Source: Acinetobacter indicus CIP 110367 (GTDB lineage: Bacteria > Pseudomonadota > Gammaproteobacteria > Pseudomonadales > Moraxellaceae). From it: DNA of 64,000 nt. The stretch spans positions 885,324 through 949,323 of the forward strand of contig NZ_KI530745.1 in assembly GCF_000488255.1 (NCBI RefSeq), read 5' to 3'. The translations under genes were made by a program, and so were the position numbers. The stretch's first letter is position 1; every line of letters begins with the position of its first letter. This document shows positions 25,610 through 35,135 of the stretch, in pieces. The notes under the pieces were generated by a model that was not told the origin of the DNA, did no database searches, and saw only the letters and a program-made list of their open reading frames with translations.

Positions 25610-27718
25610 TTATGAAGCGGCTTTTAACATCTGCTTGGCTTCAAGCTGATTGACAGCATTGCTAAATAAATAGCCCTGACCAAAATGGCAGCCAAACTGT
25701 TTCAGGGTTTCAAACTGCTCCTTGGTTTCAATGCCTTCGGCAATAATATCCAAGGACAAAACCGGCCCTAACTTGATAATCGCTTCGACAATGGCCTGAA
25801 TTGATTTATCACTATTGATGCGGTTGACGAAATCACAGTCAATTTTCAGGCTATCTACCGGATAATCACGTAAATGGGTTAAGGAAGAATGCCCGGTGCC
25901 AAAATCATCCAGCGAAATGCGAATACCGGCCTGTTTCAGTTTATGGATGGTACGAATCACACATTCAGAGCCACGCTCGGCCAGTGATTGCTCGGTAATT
26001 TCAATTTCAATTAATTGTGCCGGAATCTGATAATGCTGCATCCGTTTTAACAGCACTTCTGCGTAGTTATCGCGCATCAATTCCACCGGCGAGGCATTAA
26101 TTGACACCGGCACCGTCTGTAGACCCTGTTTGATCCAGCTTTGCAAATCACTAAAAATGGCCTGCTGCATCAATTCGCTGATTTTTGTGGTCAGCTCATA
26201 ATCGCTAAAGGCTTCTAGCAGCTCTTTCGGATAACGGTAACGCTGCTGTGCATCCTGCCAGCGTAATAAAGCCTCAAAGCCAATCAGCTCACCGGTTTCA
26301 ATACACACTTTCGGCTGATAAAACGGTACAATCCGCTGTTCACGAATAATCATGCGTGCAGTCTGCAACTGCTCTGCCTTGCTCTGGACCGCCGCCAGCA
26401 TAGAATGATCAAACATGCGGATGCCACCTCGGCCACCGGCTTTCAGGTCATTCAGCGCGGTATCGGCACATTTCATCAGTTCGGGAATTTCTCTGGCATC
26501 TTTGGGATACATCGAACAGCCAATGCTCATGCCGCAGTTAATGACCCGGCCGCTATAGGTAATAGGTGCATCCAGCAGTTTGACAAACTTCTTGGCCAGT
26601 TCAATCAGCTGCTGTTCATTTTCAACTGAATGCACCACCACGGCAAACTCATCACCGCCCAGGCGCGCAATACTGACCTGCTCTGAAATATATTTCTGAA
26701 AGCGTTTGGACAATACTTTTAATAAATGATCGCCGGCCTGATGGCCCAGGGTATCGTTAATATTTTTAAAATGATCCAGGTCAATCAGCATGACCCCGAC
26801 CAATGTGCGGGTTTCTTTGGCGACCTGAATTGCCTGTTTGGTTTTTTTCCGGAAAGTTCGGCGGTTAATCAGCTTGGTCAGATCATCGACTTCACTGCTG
26901 AGTCTTAATTTATCTTCGGCAATTTTTTGCAAGGTCACATCACGCGACACACATAAAATACTGGTGGTTTCGCCGTGTTCGTTCAGCACTGGGGTCAGCA
27001 TATTGTCCCAGTATTTCACTTCATCCTGATTAATGCTCATACCCGGGAAATGGGAATTTTTGCCTTTAATCGCCTCACGAATGGCCTGCTGACCTTTTTC
27101 ACGAGCTTCGGGTGGTAACAGGTCAAGCCATTTCATGCCGAAGTTCTTTTCCCGCTCTTTGCCTAGCAAGGCCTGGCAACCTGAACGGTTCATATGCGAC
27201 AGTGAGCCATCCGGTTTGACAATCTTGATACAGTCAACACTGACATCCAGCATATGGGTGTGGGCACGTAAGGTATCTTTGGTTTCCCGATATTTCACCG
27301 CACTGTCATGAATATTGGTACAGCTGATCATCCACTGGTCACAACCCTCGAGCTGCTGCGAATTTCGGGCAATTAACAAAAACCAGTGATAGCGCTGCTG
27401 GCGATCCCGAATCCGGCATTCTTTTTCAAAACTCTGACCACTTTTTTGCGCACTTTCCCATAAAAAACACAGATGCTCGGCATCTTCCGGGTGAATGGCA
27501 TTCAGCCAGCTTTGAGCAGTCAGGCTTTGCTCATCTGAAGCAAGATACTGTTTAAAATTAGAATTATATAGATGATGTCCGGCTGAACTAACCCAAATCA
27601 GTTGTGGCATCATTTCAATGGCGCGAATAAAGTCTTTCTGAAAAGGAGATTTCTCAAGTTTAGGCGTGACCTGTTTGGACTTGTCTTTTAATACCTCAAG
27701 CAGATTAATATGACTCAT
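25610..27718 (-). CDS. PAS-PAS-GGDEF-EAL cyclic di-GMP enzyme
   Basis: A 702-residue soluble signalling protein without membrane segments. Two PAS domains (about 30-135 and 150-265) precede a GGDEF domain (about 273-435) and an EAL domain (about 450-695). The cyclase signature is intact (ARLGGDEFAVV, residues 352-361). The EAL motifs are also intact (FEALLRW, EIEITEQ, DDFGTGHSS, LKIDCDFV, IIAEGIET), so both synthesis and breakdown of c-di-GMP look possible. The product-inhibition site RxxD expected five residues before GGDEF reads SEQV and is absent. The sensed signal is unknown; no partner gene is adjacent. Confidence 0.9.
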   Translation of the reverse strand: MSHINLLEVLKDKSKQVTPKLEKSPFQKDFIRAIEMMPQLIWVSSAGHHLYNSNFKQYLASDEQSLTAQSWLNAIHPEDAEHLCFLWESAQKSGQSFEKECRIRDRQQRYHWFLLIARNSQQLEGCDQWMISCTNIHDSAVKYRETKDTLRAHTHMLDVSVDCIKIVKPDGSLSHMNRSGCQALLGKEREKNFGMKWLDLLPPEAREKGQQAIREAIKGKNSHFPGMSINQDEVKYWDNMLTPVLNEHGETTSILCVSRDVTLQKIAEDKLRLSSEVDDLTKLINRRTFRKKTKQAIQVAKETRTLVGVMLIDLDHFKNINDTLGHQAGDHLLKVLSKRFQKYISEQVSIARLGGDEFAVVVHSVENEQQLIELAKKFVKLLDAPITYSGRVINCGMSIGCSMYPKDAREIPELMKCADTALNDLKAGGRGGIRMFDHSMLAAVQSKAEQLQTARMIIREQRIVPFYQPKVCIETGELIGFEALLRWQDAQQRYRYPKELLEAFSDYELTTKISELMQQAIFSDLQSWIKQGLQTVPVSINASPVELMRDNYAEVLLKRMQHYQIPAQLIEIEITEQSLAERGSECVIRTIHKLKQAGIRISLDDFGTGHSSLTHLRDYPVDSLKIDCDFVNRINSDKSIQAIVEAIIKLGPVLSLDIIAEGIETKEQFETLKQFGCHFGQGYLFSNAVNQLEAKQMLKAAS

Positions 27719-27986
27719 ATCGCATTTTCCAAGTTATAGTGCCAACAAGATCACACCTCTATACAAATATGTATTATAAGAGCTATAAAAATTATTTTTA
27801 ACCCACGGTAAATAAAAATACCCAGTTTTTGTATATTCTTTTTGTAATTAAAATGGCTTAAAAATATACAATTTTCTGTGCATATTCCTGACTTTAAGCA
27901 TGCAGCCTAGTTCTACTTTGTAGCGAGACTGGGCAGTTTTGATAGAAAAAAGATATCAGTTGTGATGGTTTCTGTGAGTGCAGATA
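27719..27986. other. Promoter region of the GGDEF-EAL gene
   Basis: About 270 bases without a gene, AT-rich near 27770-27880. It must hold the promoter of the minus-strand GGDEF-EAL gene. No strong palindrome or short ORF was found. Confidence 0.35.
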
Positions 27987-28020
27987 CAAAAAAACACCGG
28001 GTCTAAGCCCGGTGTTTTTT
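27987..28020 (-). terminator. frmA terminator
   Basis: AAAACACCGGG-TCTAAG-CCCGGTGTTTT, flanked by A- and T-runs on both sides, 12 nt after the frmA stop codon. Structurally able to work in both directions. Confidence 0.88.
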
Positions 28021-28031
28021 AGATAAGGTCA

Positions 28032-29174
<1,143 letters not shown>

Positions 29175-29270
29175 TTAACAGATGTCTTACAGTAACCGCT
29201 TTTTATCAACAGATTCAACCTATAACATCATGATAATCTATATGAATCAGTAAAAATCTACTTCATAAAA

Positions 29271-30839
29271 ATGATGCCATTAAAATATTACAACATGATC
29301 TGGTTGTGCTGTCTGATTCTGGCATGTACCGGTTGTAATTCGCTTGAACAGAACTATGCTGCGCAGGATGCGCCAATTGAACCAGATTTTGAACACTGGA
29401 TGCCGCGACCAGAGGCACAGGCACAACTACAACGCGGACAAACCGCCTATTTACCGCTGTATGACGGATTTATCAGTATTGCTTCACGTTTACATTTAAT
29501 TCATAACGCCAAACATCATTTAGACCTGCAATATTACATCTGGACCGATGACGAAATTGGTCATTTAGTGCTGGCCGAATTACTCAAAGCCGCCGACCGC
29601 GGGGTACAGGTCCGGTTACTGATTGATGACCAGAATGGCACCCAACTGGACGATACCTTGCTGGCACTCAGCCATCATCCGAACTTTAAAATTCGCCTGT
29701 TTAATCCTTATAAATTCCGTCATTTTCGGGCACTGGATTATGCCTTCCGGATGCAGGCAGTGAATCACCGCATGCACAACAAACTGATTATTGCCGATGG
29801 CGCGATTGCCGTGACCGGTGGCCGCAATATCAGCCGGGAATATTTTGATGCCAGTGATGACTTTCAGTTTACCGATGTAGATATTCTCTTTGCCGGTAAT
29901 GCGGTCAAAAAAGCCAACGATAATTTCCGTGCTTTCTGGAACCATGAACTGAGTTTTAATCTGGTCCAGCTGATGGACCAGAACAGCAATAAATACCATC
30001 GTAATAGCTTGACCTTGCTGCGGGAAAAATATGCCAGCCAGCAGCTGGATGAACAGGAGGTGCAACGCCGGATCAGTTTTGCCGAGCAACAGGTGGCGCA
30101 GTATTTAAAACAGCGTTCCTATCATTGGGCCAAAGCGCATTTTGTGGCCGACCCGCCAGAAAAAATCCAGGGCAAAGCCAAAGATGAAGAGATGATTTAC
30201 CATCAGATAATCCAAATTATGGGCACGCCCGATCAGCATCTGGAACTAGTATCTGCCTATTTTATTCCGACTCAACGCGGTACGGATTATATGAGCCGTC
30301 TGGCAGAAAACGGCATTGATATCCGGGTTTTGACCAACTCGTATATGGCCAATGATGTACCGATTGTACATGCCTTCTATCAGCAATACCGGCCGCAGCT
30401 ATTGGCCAGTGGCATTCGACTGTATGAGTTCAAGCGTTATATTCAGCGCGAAGAACGTACCTGGTATGAAATTATTACCGGTAACGTGATTCCAGCCAAA
30501 GGCCGCAGTGCTTCCAGCCTGCATGCCAAATTCTTTGATATTGATGGCAAGGTATTTATTGGCTCTTTTAATTTTGATCCGCGCTCAGCTTTTTTAAATA
30601 CCGAAGTCGGGCTGGTGCTGGAATCTGATGAACTCCAGGATGAAATTTCAGATTCATTGAATCAGTACCTGCCGCAAATTGCCTATGAACTAAGGTTAGA
30701 TGAGAAAGGACAGATTATCTGGCTGGATTATCAAAAAGATGGTTCAGTGATTCAGCACAAGGTTGATCCGGAAACCACCAGTTTCCAGCGTTTTGTGATG
30801 AATTTAATGACCCATGTCCCAATCGAGTGGATGATGTAA
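29271..30839 (+). CDS. Phospholipase D-family lipoprotein (ClsC-like)
   Basis: A 522-residue protein with two PLD catalytic HKD motifs: HNKLIIADGAIAVTGGRN in the first half and LHAKFFDIDGKVFIGSFNFDPRS in the second. The N-terminus is a lipoprotein signal (MIWLCCLILACTGCNS, lipobox LACTGC with the cysteine as anchor), so it should be a membrane-anchored periplasmic-side enzyme. It resembles the cardiolipin synthase ClsC group. Cardiolipin synthesis or phospholipid turnover is plausible, but ClsC needs a partner (YmdB) that is not seen here. Confidence 0.85.
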   Translation: MMPLKYYNMIWLCCLILACTGCNSLEQNYAAQDAPIEPDFEHWMPRPEAQAQLQRGQTAYLPLYDGFISIASRLHLIHNAKHHLDLQYYIWTDDEIGHLVLAELLKAADRGVQVRLLIDDQNGTQLDDTLLALSHHPNFKIRLFNPYKFRHFRALDYAFRMQAVNHRMHNKLIIADGAIAVTGGRNISREYFDASDDFQFTDVDILFAGNAVKKANDNFRAFWNHELSFNLVQLMDQNSNKYHRNSLTLLREKYASQQLDEQEVQRRISFAEQQVAQYLKQRSYHWAKAHFVADPPEKIQGKAKDEEMIYHQIIQIMGTPDQHLELVSAYFIPTQRGTDYMSRLAENGIDIRVLTNSYMANDVPIVHAFYQQYRPQLLASGIRLYEFKRYIQREERTWYEIITGNVIPAKGRSASSLHAKFFDIDGKVFIGSFNFDPRSAFLNTEVGLVLESDELQDEISDSLNQYLPQIAYELRLDEKGQIIWLDYQKDGSVIQHKVDPETTSFQRFVMNLMTHVPIEWMM

Positions 30840-30882
30840 TGACATCCACATTACAGTAAATATACATTAACCAAGATAATTG

Positions 30883-30954
30883 AATACGAGTTGCTCTATG
30901 GGTTTGCAGCAAACCCGATACCCGGAGAGATTCTGTGATCTCTCACTTCGTATT
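30883..30954 (+). ncRNA. Candidate structured RNA, three-way junction
   Basis: A 72-nt segment in which AATACGA (30883-30889) pairs perfectly with TCGTATT (30948-30954), enclosing two perfect hairpins: GGGTTT/AAACCC (30900-30916) and GAGAGAT/ATCTCTC (30925-30944). It lies between the PLD gene and an unrecognised gene starting at 31036. It could be a cis-acting leader or an independent small RNA. Its length and 7-bp closing stem recall a tRNA, but there is no T-loop sequence or anticodon arm. I do not recognise a riboswitch class. Confidence 0.4.
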
Positions 30955-31035
30955 TATCGCCAGAAGGTTTTACTCTCCTGCTACATTACTTTAAAATTCA
31001 CGCTTTATTTTTCTTCTTTCTTTAGATCTCTCCCC

Positions 31036-31473
31036 ATGCAATTTTTTGATTTAAGCCGTCAATTTAAATTAAGTGATATTCTCAGCCCGACTAAAACCCT
31101 GAATGAATTGGGCCAGCAAGAGTGGTTTCTGGCCAAAGTGCGGGTCGAACATGATTGCCTGTCCGACTCGGAGCAGCTTGAAGGTCAGGTAGTGTTGCAA
31201 TCGAATGAGAATATTCAGCTGGAACTGGAATGGCTGATTCAGGACACCGGTTTTGAATTGCAGGTGTTGTTTAAGGGTGTAGAAACTGCGGCTGAACAGG
31301 AAACCTTGGTGATGGTCAAAGGTGCACAACTGGTGGATGATGCACAGCAACCGCTCTCAATCCAAGCCCTCAGCTTATGGATTGATGGCACTTTATTACC
31401 GATGTTGCCGCAAATCCGCAAGGAAATTAAAGCTCGCCTGAATTTATGGGATTATGTGGAATACGGAGCTTAA
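31036..31473 (+). CDS. Unrecognised protein, 145 residues
   Basis: No family recognised. The sequence from MQFFDLSRQFKLSDIL is soluble, acidic and strand-rich, with alternating hydrophobic segments (EGQVVLQSNENIQLELEWLIQDTGFELQVLF) and an amphipathic C-terminal helix (LPQIRKEIKARLNLWDY). The ATG at 31036 is chosen over an upstream TTG extension of 52 codons, which runs through the structured RNA region and lacks coding character. No clear ribosome binding site precedes it. A strong terminator follows, so it is a single-gene unit. Confidence 0.65.
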   Translation: MQFFDLSRQFKLSDILSPTKTLNELGQQEWFLAKVRVEHDCLSDSEQLEGQVVLQSNENIQLELEWLIQDTGFELQVLFKGVETAAEQETLVMVKGAQLVDDAQQPLSIQALSLWIDGTLLPMLPQIRKEIKARLNLWDYVEYGA

Positions 31474-31506
31474 GTCCTTTTATTCTGCTTTTACTGCTGA
31501 AACATG

Positions 31507-31536
31507 AAAAAAGAGCGAAGTTTTTCGCTCTTTTCT
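31507..31536 (+). terminator. Terminator after the 145-residue protein gene
   Basis: AAAAGAGCGAA-GTTT-TTCGCTCTTTT stem ending in a short T-run. Confidence 0.85.
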
Positions 31537-31657
31537 GAGCTGTGCTCGTCAGATTTCCTCTCGTTCTATTTTTAAATCCAATTTATGATGAATATGCAGT
31601 TGCGCTTTCACGCATAACAATAGTTCTGGTCTTTATTATGCTGGTTTTAACTATAAA

Positions 31658-32179
31658 ATGAGTATAAAAATGAACAAGAATATGGATGCTCAAACCTGGG
31701 GGCAAATACGACAAGTGGTTGCGCAGGCGCAGCGCGCCAGTATGCACTGCTCCATCGCCAGTGTGAGTCCAGAAGGTATCCCGAATATCACCCCGATTGG
31801 AACCTTATTTTTAAACGACAGCTCTCCTACCGATTTCTTTTTTGATACCTACTCTGCCACGCTGCAACAGCATCTCAAACATAATGCGCAGGCCTGTATT
31901 CAGGCCGTAAACAGTAGCCGCGGGTTCTGGCTAAAATCAATGATGTCAGGTCAATTTTGCACTTATCCGGGTGTGCGTTTATATGCCAAGATTGGTGAGT
32001 TACGCCCGGCCACTGCCGAGGAAATGCATCAGGTGCGCCGTAGAATTGCGCCGTTAAAATGGACACGCGGCAGCAAGCTGATCTGGTCGGATTTCACCCA
32101 GGTTCGGGAGGTGCATATTCATGCGTTTAGATGGGTAGAATATCCATCAATGATGCCAAAGACATCCTCTCTTTTTTAA
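31658..32179 (+). CDS. FMN-binding split-barrel (pyridoxamine oxidase-like) protein
   Basis: A 173-residue flavin split-barrel protein of the pyridoxamine 5'-phosphate oxidase superfamily: MHCSIASVSPEGIPNITPIGTLFLNDSSPTDFFFDTYSA is the typical N-terminal barrel. Substrate unknown; such proteins reduce or bind small molecules with FMN, F420 or heme. The start could also be the ATG at 31670 (MNKNMDAQTWG); neither has a clear ribosome binding site. The gene overlaps the converging glycosylase-like gene by 4 nt at the stop codons. Confidence 0.75.
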   Translation: MSIKMNKNMDAQTWGQIRQVVAQAQRASMHCSIASVSPEGIPNITPIGTLFLNDSSPTDFFFDTYSATLQQHLKHNAQACIQAVNSSRGFWLKSMMSGQFCTYPGVRLYAKIGELRPATAEEMHQVRRRIAPLKWTRGSKLIWSDFTQVREVHIHAFRWVEYPSMMPKTSSLF

Positions 32180-32769
32180 AGCAGGCCGACATCCTTAAAC
32201 AGACCGCAATAAAGTTCAGCCTTTTTCTCCACCGCTAAGGGATAGGCGCGAGATGAAGATGGCATACGGTATAAATGCAGCTCTCGACCAGCAAAGATCG
32301 CCTGTGAAGATTGGCCAATTACCGGTTTCGGCGTGCCTTCCGGCATTGATTCCATCAAGGTATCAGTGGCTTTATCACCCGTGGTCATAATGTACTGGCA
32401 CAGCGGCATTTGCTGGAGCAGCCGATTTAAATCGGTCGGGGTGTGAATATGCAGAAATTTATCTGAAGCATTGCCCTTTAAACGGCTAATCCGGTAGGCG
32501 GTATCAAACAGTGCAATACCGGTATCTTTTAAAAAGTTTTGAATCAGTTCAAGCTGAAAGTTTTTATTCGGCAGGTCTAAAAAATAGTTTTTATCCTGAA
32601 AAAAGCAGATACCAAAAATCCGCCACATATCATTCTGATAATTCGGATAATAAAATTCCATTTTCCAGCGATTTTTGGGCGGTGGAAAACTGCCCATCAT
32701 CAGCAGTTTGGCATTGGAGGGTAAAAAAGGCTCAAAGGGATGGGTTTCAATTTCAAGATCATCAATCAT
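32176..32769 (-). CDS. Uracil-DNA glycosylase superfamily protein
   Basis: A 197-residue protein of the uracil-DNA glycosylase fold: LLMMGSFPPPKNRWKMEFYYPNYQNDMWRIFG carries the G-S-F-P-P motif and following Tyr/Asn/Trp pattern seen in family members resembling mismatch-specific glycosylases, and QSSQAIF with LYRMPSSS the later motif. It has no classical GQDPYH motif, so it is not UNG. DNA repair is possible but not shown. It starts 12 nt after the SGNH hydrolase gene and is probably co-transcribed with it. Confidence 0.72.
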   Translation of the reverse strand: MIDDLEIETHPFEPFLPSNAKLLMMGSFPPPKNRWKMEFYYPNYQNDMWRIFGICFFQDKNYFLDLPNKNFQLELIQNFLKDTGIALFDTAYRISRLKGNASDKFLHIHTPTDLNRLLQQMPLCQYIMTTGDKATDTLMESMPEGTPKPVIGQSSQAIFAGRELHLYRMPSSSRAYPLAVEKKAELYCGLFKDVGLL

Positions 32770-32781
32770 AAGGCAGCAAAC

Positions 32782-33525
32782 TCAATTCACTTTATTCATC
32801 TTAAGCCGTTGTTTAATTTTGAGTGTTACTTCTTTGCCCCATATTTGATAAATTTCTTTACTCGGATGAAAGCCATCTTCGGCCATTTCCAGTTTCATCT
32901 GCTGATATTGTGCAATGTCATATTCAATCCAGTCCATGTTTGGCTGCTTTTGAATAAATTTATGCAGTTCACGGTTCATCTGCTTGGCATATTGGCCAAA
33001 CAGCCACGCCAGCGGATTCGGTAAAGCCGGGAAAAGTTGCATCGGTGGTACACCTGCTGCAAGGATGAGCTGTGGCTGGAATTTAGCTGCAATCAGCTGA
33101 TACAACTGCGCCTGCTTTTGAATCCAGATATCGGCTGGTATCAATTTGGTGACATCATTCACCCCGACCGAGGTGACCACTACATCAAACTTTTCAGTGT
33201 CCAGCTGCTGAACGCTTTGAATGACCTGCCCCGTGGTATTGCCTGTTTTGGCATGCAGTTTCCAGCTGACCTGAAATTCGGAAGTGAGTCCGGCCAGAAT
33301 CGCGCCGAGCAAGGCATCTTCCTGATGGCTAACGCCAACGCCGGCAGCGGCTGAATCACCCAGAATCAAAATGGATAAGGCCTGTCCCTGACCGCTCGTG
33401 CCTTCACGTTCGCCTTCTGGCTCTGCCAGTCTTAAGGTATTTTTCTTGACCCGGCGGCCTTGAATAATCAGGGCGGGAATTAAACCCAAGGTTGCAAGCT
33501 TCAGAAACATCGCGTTGTCGATCAT
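32782..33525 (-). CDS. SGNH/GDSL-type hydrolase
   Basis: An esterase/lipase-fold protein. The catalytic serine is in ILILGDSAAAGVGV, the oxyanion Asn in VVTSVGVNDVT, and the Asp/His pair in EDGFHPS near the C-terminus. A hydrophobic N-terminal segment (FLKLATLGLIPALIIQG) suggests membrane anchoring or export. The start is uncertain between 33555 (TTG), 33525 and 33510; 33525 is used. Natural substrate unknown. Co-transcribed with the glycosylase-like gene. Confidence 0.8.
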   Translation of the reverse strand: MIDNAMFLKLATLGLIPALIIQGRRVKKNTLRLAEPEGEREGTSGQGQALSILILGDSAAAGVGVSHQEDALLGAILAGLTSEFQVSWKLHAKTGNTTGQVIQSVQQLDTEKFDVVVTSVGVNDVTKLIPADIWIQKQAQLYQLIAAKFQPQLILAAGVPPMQLFPALPNPLAWLFGQYAKQMNRELHKFIQKQPNMDWIEYDIAQYQQMKLEMAEDGFHPSKEIYQIWGKEVTLKIKQRLKMNKVN

Positions 33526-33628
33526 CTTCAAAAAAATCGGGCCTATTTTAACCAAAATAAGCCCCGTATTTTTGTCTTTCTATGAAATATTTTTAAATTT
33601 TCAAATATTTAAAACAAACATTTAAAAT

Positions 33629-33666
33629 AAAAAGTGAAAAGCGCCAAATGGAACTTTTCACTTGAT
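33629..33666 (-). terminator. Terminator of the SDR-to-ACAD operon
   Basis: On the minus strand AAGTGAAAAG and CTTTTCACTT (10-bp stem) followed by TTTATTTT, just after the SDR stop codon. Confidence 0.75.
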
Positions 33667-33677
33667 ATTAATATGAA

Positions 33678-34421
33678 TTAACCGAGCTTATTGACCAGTT
33701 TTAAAGGTAAGACTTTCATGGCCAAGCCCAGTGGCAACCATGGCCATTTTGGCACATAAGCTTTTACCGGTGCTTTTTCAATTTCTGCGGCCAGTAAGCG
33801 TGAACCAGTTTGCTCATCCACTTCAAATGGTAATTTTTTCGCGCCTTCGTTAATTTCGGTACGGATATACCCCGGGAAAATGGTGGTAACTTTAATTGGC
33901 GTATCAATCAGTTCGGCGCGAATGCCTTCAGCCAGATGCGCAACGCCGGCTTTACTGGCGCCATACGCAGTCAGATGTTTTGGCATACCACGCATTGCGC
34001 TCATGGAAGAAATCATCACCAGATGGCCAGAGTTTTGGGCACGGAAAATTTCTACCGCAGCTTCACATTGCGCCAGCGCTGAAATAAAGTTGGTTTCAAC
34101 CGTGGCGCGGTTAATCGCAAAATTGCCTTTGCCGATCCGGCGGCCTTCACCAACCCCGGCATTGACAATAATCCGGTCAATCGTGCCCAGTTCTTCCTTA
34201 AAAGCACGAAACACCTCAAATACCTGATCATAATTGGTCACATCTAAGGTTTTTGCGGCCACGCTCACGCCGTACTTGCTTTCCAGTTCCTGTTTTAAGC
34301 TTTCCAGACGTTCCATACGACGCGCACAAATGGCCAGGTTATAGCCTTTTTGCGCAAATTCGCGGGCCATACCGGCACCAATGCCGGAACTTGCGCCGGT
34401 AATTAAAATTGTTTTGGTCAT
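33678..34421 (-). CDS. SDR-family oxidoreductase
   Basis: A 247-residue short-chain dehydrogenase. TKTILITGASSGIGAGMA is the TGxxxGxG cofactor site, VNAGVG the structural NAG motif, and MISSMSAMRGMPKHLTAYGASKAG holds the catalytic Ser, Tyr and Lys. The Arg residues after the first strand (CARRMERLE) suggest NADP. Last gene of a four-gene minus-strand operon with an acyl-CoA dehydrogenase, a phosphotransferase-type protein and a histidine phosphatase; the shared setting suggests metabolism of an unusual acyl or hydroxyacyl compound. Confidence 0.9.
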   Translation of the reverse strand: MTKTILITGASSGIGAGMAREFAQKGYNLAICARRMERLESLKQELESKYGVSVAAKTLDVTNYDQVFEVFRAFKEELGTIDRIIVNAGVGEGRRIGKGNFAINRATVETNFISALAQCEAAVEIFRAQNSGHLVMISSMSAMRGMPKHLTAYGASKAGVAHLAEGIRAELIDTPIKVTTIFPGYIRTEINEGAKKLPFEVDEQTGSRLLAAEIEKAPVKAYVPKWPWLPLGLAMKVLPLKLVNKLG

Positions 34422-34436
34422 CTGTCTATTCCTTGA

Positions 34437-35135
34437 TTAAATCCAAGTTAATAATTCTGGATGTTGTGCTTTTATAAAATGATGTTCATTCAGACTTAAC
34501 AGTTGTGGCTCATTACCAACCAGACGCAAAGTGGTCATGCTGGTATTGGCGATGGCCCAGTTCAGTGCAAAAGTCCGGTTAGGATTCAGTTCCAGAATTT
34601 TTCCAGCAACAACCGAAATGACGCCGCCCGAAGTAAACACAATCGCGTAACGCGGTTTGGTTTGGGCCAGTTCATCACACAGGTTTTGCAAGGCGGTTTC
34701 GACCCGGGCCTTGAAATGCGGCCAGGATTCTTCATATTCATGGTGATATTCACCGCCAGTCCAGCGTTCAATGGCACCTTCAAAAATTTTTGCCAGATAC
34801 GCCCGCGGATTAAGCTCTTTGGCTACATCGGCCTTTAATAAATGCGGTTCATTAAAGCGCGGTTCGTATTGGGCAAACACCTGCTGATGATTAAACTCGT
34901 TCCAGTCCGGATTGGTGACCAGATGAGCTTCAGGGAAACATTCGGCCAGAGCGATCTGTGCAGTCTGCTGATGGCGCTGCATGGAGCCGGCCACCACATA
35001 GGGCTCTTCTTTTAAGATGTTATCAAAATACTGACCCAACAGTTTGGCCTGCAATTCCCCATTCGGCGAAAGCTGGTCATAGCTTTCTGCACCAAACGAA
35101 GCCTGACCATGACGGATTAAATAAATAGTCGTCAT
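34437..35135 (-). CDS. Histidine phosphatase family protein
   Basis: A 232-residue phosphoglycerate mutase-like protein. TIYLIRHGQASFG is the RHG catalytic motif, MQRHQQTAQIAL supplies the second Arg, and VFTSGGVISVV is where the second catalytic His normally stands in H-G-G; here it reads S-G-G, so that His is replaced by Ser. Activity may be reduced or altered. Its ATG overlaps the stop codon of the phosphotransferase-like gene (ATGA), indicating translational coupling. Confidence 0.82.
   Translation of the reverse strand: MTTIYLIRHGQASFGAESYDQLSPNGELQAKLLGQYFDNILKEEPYVVAGSMQRHQQTAQIALAECFPEAHLVTNPDWNEFNHQQVFAQYEPRFNEPHLLKADVAKELNPRAYLAKIFEGAIERWTGGEYHHEYEESWPHFKARVETALQNLCDELAQTKPRYAIVFTSGGVISVVAGKILELNPNRTFALNWAIANTSMTTLRLVGNEPQLLSLNEHHFIKAQHPELLTWI

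Noticed and set aside
30883..30954. Segment considered as a tRNA gene because of its 72-nt length and 7-bp closing stem
   Set aside because: No TTC-type T-loop, no anticodon arm with U33, and only two internal hairpins.
30880..31035. N-terminal extension of the 145-residue protein
   Set aside because: Starts at a TTG without a ribosome binding site and runs through the structured RNA candidate.
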